A stretch of 64,000 nt of DNA from Tetmemena sp. SeJ-2015 (taxonomy: Eukaryota; Ciliophora; Spirotrichea; Sporadotrichida; Oxytrichidae): assembly GCA_027382625.1 (NCBI GenBank), contig JAJKFJ010022697.1:280921-344920 (forward strand). The letters are read 5' to 3'. Positions 10,005 through 21,100 of the stretch are shown piece after piece (the stretch's first letter is position 1; each line of letters opens with the position of its first letter). Both the position numbers and the translations under genes were made by a program. The notes below the pieces were generated by a model. It saw only the letters and a list, made by a program, of their open reading frames with translations. It searched no databases and was not told the DNA's origin.

Positions 10005-11674
10005 TCATAAATTATTCTTATTTACAAAATATGATTCAGGGATGTGCTAGTCAAAAGCTATTTAAACATCTGAAATTAATTGATTGCTTAAAAGCCACCC
10101 TTAAGGTGTGAGGGAAATCCCTTTGTCAGCGTCTAGATTGTTAAAGTAGTTAGAGTAATCTATTTTGTTGAAATACATATCCTTTAAATCCTTTATTATT
10201 TTATCTTTAAACTTATGAACATCAGGCACAACATTCTCAAATTCACTAAATTAAATATTACAACAATCTAAACTTATTAAATTTATATGCAAATATTATC
10301 TATATAATTTAATTATTGAACATTAATTAAACAAATAATGCTCCTCTAAGAACTTAAAATCATTTTATTTGCAACAATTTAAAGATAATATTTATCATAA
10401 TTAGTTTTAAATTGAAATATTTTGATACCTCTCTATCTCCTCAAGCCTGTCATTATTTTAGTTTGTAGGATGTCATAATCTGAGTTCTCTTAATGAGGAT
10501 ATTTACTTTCAAAAGCCTAGATATCTAACTCTGTTTTATCATTTACATAATCATAGTAAACTTTTTTAATTTACATAAAAAAAAATTATTCAAATTTTAT
10601 TTATATCTAATTTATTTAATTAAAACGAAAGAATAAATATACGATTTTTATTTATCTCTTGAGAGTTTTAGGTCTTGAAAATCTAGTGCGGTTAAGATAA
10701 GATGCTGATCCCATTCCAAATGATAAATACTCTTAATCTCCTTCCCAATACATATAAATAAGTGTTAAGATATTGTTGTGTTAAGATTAAGTCTCTTTAG
10801 TTCTCGAGAAGTTTGAGACTTCTAATTAAAATACAACATATAAAAAATATAAATCATATTTTCTTTAAACTTTTTTTTCTTTATTGAGAGAGACTTCATA
10901 ATGATTGAATCCTTTGGTTGTTAAATAATCATGAGATTAGAGATACATATCTGCTACCTTATCCTCTATTGGGAAAATCTAGGAAGATTTATCAAATAGT
11001 TTCTGAAAAGGTGTATTTTACTCGATTGTTAGCATATAGAAACTCTGATGATAGAAACCAAAATTTTCTACTTGCTGCAGAGAACTTTATAGTGATTCAA
11101 GAGTTTGATTAGGCAGACCCATCATAAGATCAAGACTCACTTATTCATCCTTAAACTAACTCTGCTTTATAGATTCAATACTCTTAAATGTATCATTCAT
11201 AGAATGACCTCTACCCAAAGAATTAAGTTCATTCTAATCCAATGTCTGCACACCCATGCTAATTCTATTTACTCCAAGATCTACAAGCTAATTTAGCTTA
11301 TCAACCGTAAAAGTTCCTGGATCCATTTCCACACTTATCTCGCATTATCAACTTATAAGAGAGTATTGTTTTATCATATTTATGATTTGTCCAAATTAAG
11401 AAGGGCTTAGCAGACTTGGAGTTCCTCCACCGAAATAAATGCTTTATATTCCTGTAGTCTAGTCTATTTTATTCTCGTATTGCGATAGATCTAATTTCAT
11501 TTCTTCTAGAAGTTTGTCAACATAACTCTACTTATAGTCTTCTTTAATTTAAATGTTAGTATTTTTGCCAAGAGCATGCACTTGGAAATCGCAGTACAGG
11601 CATTTTTTATTGCAAAAAGGTATATGAATATAGATATTCCGCAACAGCTTATGGTTCACTACAATATTTTTCAT
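10005..11674 (-). CDS. hemW: HemW-like radical SAM protein (RSAD1 family)
   Basis: Family members bind a 4Fe-4S cluster and SAM and are linked to heme handling; many are annotated as oxygen-independent coproporphyrinogen oxidase-like. ATG 11672-11674, TGA 10005-10007. The N-terminus has IYIHIPFCNKKCLYCDF with the C-x3-C-x2-C cluster motif, then YFGGGTPSLLS, SVEMDPGTF, NRISMGVQTLDQNELNSLGR, LDLMMGLPNQT, HYEVSNFSR, HN-x2-W, YLSFGMGSAS and near the end ISLTPQGWLLSN. All match the HemW family in order. The motif lacks the extra cysteine of true HemN. Five IESs interrupt it. There is no clear mitochondrial presequence: the start lies 12 residues before IYIHIPFC. Confidence 0.9.
10253..10413. other. 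IES, 161 bp, pointer TAAATT
   Basis: TAAATT at 10247-10252 and 10408-10413. Removal joins GIKIFQF to SEFENVVPD on the minus strand. Confidence 0.78.
10574..10654. other. IES, 81 bp, pointer ATTTA
   Basis: ATTTA at 10569-10573 and 10650-10654. Removal joins PKTLKRQI to KKVYYDYVND. Confidence 0.72.
10756..10773. other. IES, 18 bp, pointer ATAT
   Basis: ATAT at 10752-10755 and 10770-10773. Removal brings HNN next to MYWEGDQEYLSFG, giving the H-N-x2-Y-W motif of HemW. Frame is unchanged either way, so the call rests on family alignment. Confidence 0.62.
10823..10897. other. IES, 75 bp, pointer GAGACTTC
   Basis: An 8 bp repeat at 10815-10822 and 10890-10897. Removal joins GFNHYEVS to NFSRTKET, as in the family. 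Confidence 0.85.
11339..11356. other. IES, 18 bp, pointer ACTTAT
   Basis: ACTTAT at 11333-11338 and 11351-11356. Removal excises an in-frame TGA and gives YSLISVEMDPGTF. Confidence 0.82.
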
Positions 11675-12131
11675 TTCTTAATTCCTATATTATATTTATG
11701 CTCATTCATTCACAGACTAACCAACAGCCAATATAAACAAGACTTGTAGTTATTAAGTTATAAATTGTTTATGATAATAAAATTTAATTTCCATCATTTA
11801 AATTAATTTATATCTAATAAAACTTTACTGTCTCAGCTGTAGATTATTGTTAATGATTTTTATCAGTAATTTAAAAATAGTATTTTTCCTAAGAGTAAAC
11901 CTAATTTATCAATTTTGTCCTTGCGTAAAAGTGATTTGCTTTTTACTATTTACTATTAATTTGAATTGAGTTATTAAGTAAATAATTAAACTCAAGAAAT
12001 AAATGCGCTACTGGTAATCATAGTAGTAAATATCAGATCCTCCTCCTTCTCGGGGCTCTAAACGAAATGAGTTAGCAAGAAAAAGCATCTTAAACACAGA
12101 TAACTGCTACTTATACTCATTTACTGAGACC
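11675..12131. other. Divergent intergenic region
   Basis: 457 bp between the HemW-like and NUP210-like starts; likely holds both promoters. No motif I can support. Confidence 0.55.
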
Positions 12132-15100
12132 ATGAGAAAATCCAGGGCTTTATTAGCTCTGAGTGTGATATCTTGTTTACTCAGCATCGTTCAAGCATCT
12201 GGGTTTTATGATGCAAATGAGAAAACTCATATATTTGGACAAGGAAACAAATAGATATCTGACATTATTATGTTTTTAGCTTTGTTTTTTTAAAATTCTA
12301 GTTTCCGTTGACCTTTCTACAGCTGCAGTCCATTTGTAGCATATGGAGATAGTCACAGTTGAAAACAGAGTTTAAATATAGGTGTAATTTATTTGAAAAA
12401 CCGAAGTTAATTAAAATTAAACCGTCTAATTATTCTGTTACGCACTAATTAAATCAAAAATTAAGTTTGGAACATTGGAACATTGGAATATTGGAACATT
12501 TTCGAGTATTAGGGTACTGATGTACTCAACCGCTCATTCACTTTCCAATGTCTACTCAGGCTTACTGTTAAGTCACTCACAGTCTCTCCGGAGATTCCCC
12601 ATTGGTCTAGGCGGCTAGGATAGGGCGAGCTGGCAGTAGTAGGAGTCCCGGGTGTACCTCTTGGCCAGTGCGGAGTGGCTCCCAGAGGGAAGGGGTTCGA
12701 ACCCCACCGGTGACCTCCTCATACCGTAATTCACTGTTACTATTGCTCTGCCCATCCTTACCAAGTCATCTCTGTAAACACCGACTCTCACACACATACC
12801 GCCTCAATACACCGGTGGGGTTCGAACCCCTTCCCTCTGGGAGCCACTCCGGACTGACCAAGGGGTACACTCCGGACTCCTACTACTGCCGGCTCGCCCT
12901 ATCCTAGCCACCTAGACCAATGGGGAATCTCCGGAGAGACTGTGAGTGACATAACGGTAAGCCTGAGTAGACATTGGAAAGTGAATGAGCGGTTGAGTAC
13001 ATCAGTACCCTAATACTCTAAAATGTTCCAATATTCCAATGTTCCAATGTTCCAAACTTAATTTTTGATTTAATTAGTGCGTAACACAATAATTAGACGG
13101 TTTAATTTTAATTAACTTCGGTTTTTCAAATAAATTCCACCTAGATTTAAACTCGGTTTTCAACTGTGACTATCTCCATATGCTACAAATGGACTGCAGC
13201 TGTAGAAAGGTCAACGGAAACTAGAATTTAAAAAAAAAAGCTGAAAACATAATAATATACTGCTGCCAGTCACTCACTGCGCCGACTGCAGGAAAACAGT
13301 CTACAACGTATCAGCAATCAATGGCTGCTTCAATTGGTAAGGATTCACACTCTAATTAATCTTTTTAGGGAGGTTTCTCATCCTAACTTGATCGATATCG
13401 TTCCAATCTAAGCCAAAGGATACCCTGATTGCACAAACATAGCTTAACTTTCAGCTATTTCCCAAAAACCTAGCAAGTCCCTCATCTGGATCTCTGCAAG
13501 AGACAAGAGTAATTTATTTTGTATATAAGTTAACCTATAGACTCTGGATAAGTACTCAGATGCGAAGCTAAACTTGGAATTATAAGAAGACTTGAAATTT
13601 AAACTCATTTAAAATAATTTTATGTGGAAGATTTCGAGCATCTGCACATTGCGGTAATAAATATTTGCATCTTATGACATTTCTCATCCTTTTTCTAGGC
13701 TTACGATGAGGAGGGTAACATCTTCAACTCACTTGAGGGTTTCAGATTTGAGTGGAACATCGACCAAGGAACAGACATCGTTAAAATTGTAACCACAAAA
13801 GAGGCACAGCACAAACAATCGGAGATTAAAAGAGAGATGGAGTTCTCTAAGCTACACTCAGATGTTCTTTTCTTGAAGGGACTTAGAACAGGAACAGCAA
13901 AGGTCTCAGTTCGGATAATGGAGGAAGGCTATGAAAATGTGCCTGCAGCCTCTGTGACTCTCACCATTACTGAACCATTTGTTGTAATACCCCAGAAAAC
14001 AGTCTTCCTTCTTCCTACCTCAAAGTTTCAATTCAAGTTGGCTAAAGTGAGTTTGAAGAATAACGATATGCAATTCTTCCCTATCGCACTTCCTAGCAAA
14101 CAGTACCAGTGGAATATCGACCTCGAAGAGAAAGCCTTGATAAGCGATGATGGATTATTCTACAGCAAAGATAAAAAAGGGATTCGTAAAGTGCTAGTTG
14201 TAGATCAGTACATAGCTAACAACACAGCTGATGGATCTGTGAAGGTTGTATTCCCTCATCTCCTTGATATTGAAGTTGTTGATGTAACCTAGTAACTTGC
14301 TGATAAATTAAACCCCTTAGTTCATTTTTATTTTTTTAAGTTCTTAAGGATCATGACGGCTAAACTTATTATGAATAACTTGGCCTAAAGGACTGGGATA
14401 GTAACTGGATCTTGATTGAAGGCAACTACTATTTGATGAAGGTCTTCTTCATTTATTATTCTTGTTTGACAGAGATAAGCATCCTATCTTTTTGACAGAG
14501 AACTTAGTTTTCAACAACATCCTTGACCCAAATCACTTTGAAATCATTAAATTCAACCCAATCAATTCAGAATTTGTGGTTAGAGCAAAGAAGGCCACAA
14601 AGCCCGACCAGAAGCTTCTAGTTGTATCTATTCTACAAGAAATCAAGTCAGAGACTCCCTACTATACCTACTATGTCGAGTAAGTTAATCCTAAGATCTT
14701 ATCATCATTTTATAGTCAGAACAGACTTAGAGCTGAAAAGGAGGTTAAAATTACTCTACCAGTGAGTATAATTCACCCCACAGATTTAGTTTTGCTTCCT
14801 CTTATCAAACTTCAAGAAGAGTCCAGGTCTGGAGAACTATGGTAGCTCACTGCTGAAGGTGGAAGTGGATTCTACAGCTGGTCAATTATAGATCCTTTGG
14901 TAGCCACAATTTCTGGCTCAGGACTTGTTAAATCTAAAGAGGTTGGCTTGACTTAAGTAATTGTGAGAGACAATCTTAATGCTAGGAATATGAAGACCAT
15001 AAATGTTGAGGTGACTCCAGTATTTTCCTTCACTTGGTTAGAGGACCATATCGAAATTCAAAAGAACGTAGAAGAGGCTTTCTTAAGCATCATAGCACTT

Positions 15101-18100
15101 ATTCGTTTTTAATTTTACTTGACTAACTAGGCAGAAAATTCACAAATTGCACATCTGTAGGAACTTTGTTCGAACTTAAGGGAGAGTCAATTCTAAACAC
15201 TCTACCAACCAATAACACCTATGAGGAACTTCGTAACTACGTTCTTTCAAACAAAGATCTAATGTTCCTGAAGCAGTTTAAATTTTAAAATATGCAGCTC
15301 TTTGACGATAACCCTAACGCTATGACTGTAGATCAAGCAACTAATAGACCTCAACTAACTACTCATAGAGAAATTCTCCTCTTACACAACAATTTTGGTA
15401 TCTGTCAAAACCAAAGAGTGGTTGGTGTCTCTGAAGGTCTCGGAAGAGTGAAAGCTTACTGGTCCAACTACATTTCAAACACAAATCAAAGATTGATAGA
15501 GAGCAACTACGCAGAAGTAGCTTCTTACTTCAAACTTACAACTATTATGCCATCTTACAAGAACTTCTTCAACGATTTGCACACCAAGAATTAAGTAGTG
15601 TAAGAGGAGTAGAGCTATTATAAGATGTACCAAGAAAATATTTTTGACGTGGCCTTTGGATCATCTGCTCAATGGATCATTTAGGGGGTACTAATTTCTG
15701 GAAGGACCTCCCAGAGAAATATCTTACTTAATTATATCAAGTAGTTGAAACTCATTAGCTAGTGAGCTAAGATGGCAGCGGCTTAGACCAAACAGCACTT
15801 CACTTCGCAAATATCCATGAGTAAGCAACACTATTTAAGTATGCTCTCACTTGTCACTACCCAGGAGATAAGTATCGCTTGACTCGCCCTCACAGATTCT
15901 AGGTTAGTTTGAAGCAAAAGAATCAACAAAGTAGACTTTTACTTAGACCTGCATCTCACCATATCGATATCTATATCCACTGCGAGCCTCCAAAGGATAT
16001 GAGACTTTACTGGGCTCAAGAAGAAAAACAGATTGCTCAAAATCCTGCTGCATTAAGGCATTTGCCTCGCCACAAACTAATCAGTGGGGAGAGAAACCAC
16101 TTTGTTCTTGTAAACAGTAGACATTTCTTAAGAGCTTTAGCTTTTGATGTGAATCAAAATGTGTTCTACAACCATTCTAGTATCTCCACCGAGTATACAT
16201 CTACTAACAATACTATGCTTCAGCTGTTCCCTCTTTTAGTTTAATATTTCTTAGAGAAAGCTATGATGAATAAGTGAGAGATATGATCTATGATAAGAGA
16301 AGAGTTGAAGTCTTCAACATTACTGGAACTGTATATATTGATGCAATTGCAAAGGGCTATTTCTCAAGCATGCTGAGAGGAGATGCCTCTTATAGTAGCT
16401 ATGCATACTCAAAAGGAGGGGAAGTTGAAACTCTTAACTTAGACTACCCTGTTAAGGATAGAATGAGAATTGAGATAGTCAGAAACGTTGACATTCAACC
16501 CAAGTACAAGTCTCTTTATCTTGCGAAGGAGAACTCATTTAAATTCAAAATCCTATATGGAAGTGGACATTTTAGTGTTAGTCTGAATAACTCAGAAGTA
16601 GCAGACAAACATCACGTAGAGGGAGATAGATACATTATTACTTTAATAAATTCAAAAAGCAAAGAGTTAATTTGATTCAATTGGCTTTTGGCGATTATAT
16701 TTAGCATAGACCATTAAAATAAAGCTAGCTGCTGATTATAAAAATATACTTTGCAATACAATTTATCCAAAGAAAGAAGGCCCTCTTGAAATAAGAGTGG
16801 AGGATATTGAGTTGCCAGACTCCGAGGTATCAATTGCAGAGATGCTGATTTCAGATATCTACAGACTTGAGCTTGACGCTCCTGGAACTTTGATAGAGCA
16901 GGGTTCGTCTATGGATTTGAATGTGACTGCAATAGATATTTACAATAGACCCTTCGATGATGATCAGTACAAATTTATGAAGTTCCTCTATTTATCTTTT
17001 CCATATTGAGATTGAGATCACCCAACAAAGAGAAAGAGGCCTCGTCGCTATTTAAGATAATGTCAACAATCGCTTAATTATAAATATCCTTAATTATTTG
17101 CTTATTCGAAGCCAAGGGCTAAGAACCTGGACTTTACCAAGTGACTGCAGTTTCAAACAAATTTGGTGTTATCTCTACTTAGAATCCTTACTATAAGGGA
17201 CAAGAACAAGATGCCTACAACCGCCCAAGAGTTGTATCCGATGTGCTTAAAATTGAAGTGTTCCCTCTCTTGTAAATTCACCCTCCCACCCTCTTACTAA
17301 CACCTTTGATGAGATACACTCTTCAGATAGTTGGTGGTCCAAGCAGAAGTGCAAGCAGTGCTTCCTACCACGGAGGTTCAGTTGAGATCAAATTTGACAT
17401 TGAAAATAAAACAGTAGCTACTGTTGACGTCTTCAGGGAAGTGACAGGCCTAGAAGTAGGTGACACTAGACTTTTCTACGAAGTGATTCAACTTAGACAA
17501 CAAGCAGGAATCAGAAGATCTATCGTTTCAAAGAAGACCATTCCCATAAGAGTGAGATTGGTTACTGACATTGAAATTCCCTACAACAATCAGAGAATCG
17601 TTTACTCTTAAAGTATGATCAAACTGATTGGTATCCTCAAGTATCACCAAGAGACTTTTACTCATGGTATCGCTCCCATCTCTTACAACTGGAACTGCTC
17701 AAATCCAAACATCCTTTCACTGAACATTCCTTCAAAGTAGGACATTATAAGATGATTTATATATCTTAGCAGATTTTAAGTTGTAAGCAGTCCCAAATGG
17801 TTTCCACTTCTTTGATTATGGCTTAGAAGAAGATCAGAGACAATGAGTAGAACTACAACGAGGCAGTGTTCCTTACTTCCTTCAACTCTTCAACTGTTTA
17901 CTCAGTGGGTGGAAAGCAGGGTGAAGCTCTGGTGTCATTACAACTTGCAATAGAATACCCTCAGAAGTACAGATACGATAAGAATTGGTTCAGCACCAAG
18001 ATCATCGTAAGGATCAATGAGAAGTTGATATTTTAAATTGACTGTGGATGTTCCCGAGTATATTCACAATTAGGAAAAGCAAACTCATCTCTACCTACTA

Positions 18101-21100
18101 CCCCCAAACGTATTCAACAAACTTGAGACTATAATTAAATCAAATAATGAATCCTAAATATTTGAAGCCATTAAGCATCATCCAAAAAACATATTTTCAC
18201 TTCAAACTCATAAGTTTTAAAGGATATTGCAAGAAATGCCAGAATGAGAGTATCAAAGGAAGAATATCAAAAATTAAATGTATGAAATGCATAGAAAATC
18301 ACTATTCCCTAAATAAATCACCTATGTGAGGATTAAATCTAGATGTATTTGATTTGCTTCTTACTTTGTGGGTGGAATAAATAACTCCTAATTCGGTCGT
18401 CAAATTGATACAGAAAGATACAGAGAATATTAATTATGACGTCAAAGCTAATAATAATCCTCATTAGTTTCGAAACTATTTTAGACTTTTTCGATAGGTC
18501 TGTAGCAATTGGCTTTGCAATAGAGTTTTACCCTTCTTGCAACTTCCAGGGCCAGTTGAAATAGATGAAACTAAAATAGGTGCAAAAAGGAAAAGTAACT
18601 TCTTAGGAAGGAGATCTCATAATTTAATTGATGCAAGAAAGAGTGGGCAAATTGTGTGGGTGTTTGGTATACTCTGCAGAAAAACTGGATTAGCAGTTTT
18701 GCAGCCAATTTTGAACTGAAGCGCTACTATTTTGCATAAACTGATAAATGACTACTGCAGGGCAGGCTGCGTACTTTTTACAGATTAACATATGAGCTAC
18801 GTTAAATTGAAGTCAAGCAAGTCTCTTATCACTAATCAATAGAAAAAGTAAATAAGTGAGCGAGAATAGTTTGTGCATTTTTGGGTGAATCACTCTGAAT
18901 GCTTTGTTCACAATAAATTCAAATTCGTACACACCAATAACGTGGAGAGACTATGGAGGAAATTCAAAGCTAGCATATCCATAATTAAAGCTAATATAAG
19001 AAGCCATCAGCACATCTAAGAATACTGCCATGCCTATATGCTTAGGTAAATAATCAAAGAAAGTAAGCTGTATATGTTCATGCTCAAGATTATAAGCTTT
19101 TGGTATTGCACAAATAGTAATAAACTTTAATTTCAACAAATTTAGTAAATAAATAAGTATAACTATTTTTATTTGCTCAATACTTTGCTAAAATGAAGTG
19201 TCTCTTCAAAGAAAAACAGTTAAGCGATATCAAAAAGATCCCTAATTTATTTTAGATTTAAAGATTAACTACTTGAATTACTTATTATTTACTTATTTAT
19301 TATAACAAGCGTACGCGCTTAAGACTGGGATACAGTCAGCAGTCAGTTTACGACTACTCCACCAATTCGTACTAGTATAAAGACTCCAGCACTCCCATAA
19401 TCTCACTAGTTAACGACGAGTCTATCCGTACCTACGACAAATACGGAAAGGTTACTGTCATCATCGAGGAAAACCAAGCTTTCTCAGACCAAGTAGTCAT
19501 GCTCAACGTCCTCATCACTGACATTTATAACCTTGCAAGCAAGGATGTTTACCAAGCTTTGAGTTTCCCCTTGGGATCAAGCATGACCATCCCTCTCAAG
19601 TTCCAGAATGAGCACGCCCACTCTTTTGCTAGGAACATTGAAGGAATAGAGGTTGGCATAGAACTTTCTCACCCTCGCGTGGTGTCAGCACAGCTGGATG
19701 AGTACAACCAAACTATCATCATGAGAGCTGAGGGAAGTGGAGAGTGCAATGTCATCGTTTATTTGGTGAAGCAGCCTCACATCTACGATGTCTACAGAGT
19801 AAGAGTCTCCTCAGTTGTCAAGCCTTACTCACCTGTGTACCTTCACGTGGGAGGCTAAGTGACTTTCAAACTCATGGACCAGAACTCAGCAGACTACGCT
19901 AACAAGAAGGATTCTTCCACTTTCTGGTCTTCCAACAACCCTTCTGTGCTAGATATAAACCAGGTAACAGGAGAAGCAAGAGGCCTCTCTGAGGGTAGGG
20001 CTGAAATCCTACTAAGCAACCATATTAGTGCTGCCAGTATCGCTCAAGTAAGCAGAGTAAAGCACGCAGAACTTGAGGATCAAAGCAGGAAGATACTCGT
20101 TATAAACACCGACTAAAACCAAGCAGAGCCTCTCAGAATTAGATTCAAGCTATATCTAATTGATTATCGTAGATTATTGAAATTGCCAACTTTGAATTGA
20201 ATCTACTATAAACTTTGATTTTTGCTGATAAGTTTATACCTTCATGAGTAGGTTGAGGAGTTGACTCCTACAGTTCAGTTCGATGGAATAACTTTGATTA
20301 AACAGAATGTGGGAATACTGTGCGAGTCAGATCATCCTCACCTCATTGAAACAGTTTATTTTTTAAACTAGAACTGAAGTCAATGACTTGGAGGGCTTCT
20401 TCTGCTTAATATCCTACAGAGGTGGTTCTTCACCCAGATAAATTCCTAGCTCCACTAAGATCCACTTGACTGTGTATGGGCCTAGTCCTTCAAAGCCAGA
20501 TGATGTCAGCGCAGCTCTCTACAGAGACAGAATAATCTCGTTTGATGTTCCTTTCGTCTCTAAGATCAGGGTAGAAAGCTTCTATAGAAATGGAATCTCC
20601 CTTAACAAGGAGTTCAGAACTGCTTCTGTCAAAATCTTCTCCAACACCCATTTCAACATCCACGCAGAGAACGAGAGAGACGCAGACAGAGGATATGACT
20701 TGATCAGATTCAGAGTCAATAAGACTGACGAGGACAGTGCAGAATACTACCTGCATGTGACTGTCCCAAGGGAAATCACACATGATTTCACTACTAACCT
20801 TGTGATAACTCATCCTACCACTGGAGTTAAGACTATAATTCCAGTTTACTTCTAAGGCAGAGAGGGTGAGACAAATCAGTACAAGTATGCTGGCTCTGAA
20901 GATGAGGGTATCATGTCTGGCTTCTCCAAGATGTTCCAAGGAGATTAGACTCAAAGATAATTACCCCAGAGAGTTGAGAAGCTAGAAGAAAACGGCTGGA
21001 TCTAAACTCTGTCAGTGCCTATCATTTTACTAATCATCCTTCTCTTCATTTGCACCTAATGTGGCTTTATCTTCAGAGGAGGAAACTTCTTCAACTTTGG

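Larger units (their letters stand above)
12264..13256. mobile_element. Foldback IES (element 2), 993 bp, with tRNA-like Pol III boxes
   Basis: Arms 12264-12712 and 12810-13256 are near-perfect inverted copies around a 97 bp spacer; the ends are ATTATTATG and CATAATAAT. It splits the NUP210 codons GAC|ATA. Precise removal, with AT as the 2 bp direct repeat, joins KQISD to ILLPVTHCADCRK in frame. The insert has no GT-AG boundary. Each arm contains TGGTCTAGGCGG (12603-12614), which fits the Pol III A box, and GGTTCGAACCC (12694-12704), which fits the B box. The sequence around the A box resembles the 5' half of a tRNA-Glu/Asp type gene. It is probably both an IES and a tRNA-derived mobile element. 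Confidence 0.85.

Noticed and set aside
10748..10785. 16 bp insert bounded by the repeat GTGTTAAG in the HemW-like gene
   Set aside because: Removal shifts the frame; the ATAT-bounded 18 bp alternative restores the H-N-x2-Y-W motif.
12603..12704. Functional tRNA-Glu gene
   Set aside because: A and B boxes fit but I cannot pair a full acceptor stem or anticodon arm, and the boxes are 91 bp apart.
18124..19306. ATAA as the pointer of the Merlin-bearing IES
   Set aside because: Joining at ATAA puts the downstream NUP210 sequence out of frame; AACAA keeps it in frame.
20490..20954. Minus-strand frame of about 150 codons within NUP210
   Set aside because: The plus strand encodes conserved gp210 sequence; the minus frame has no family resemblance.
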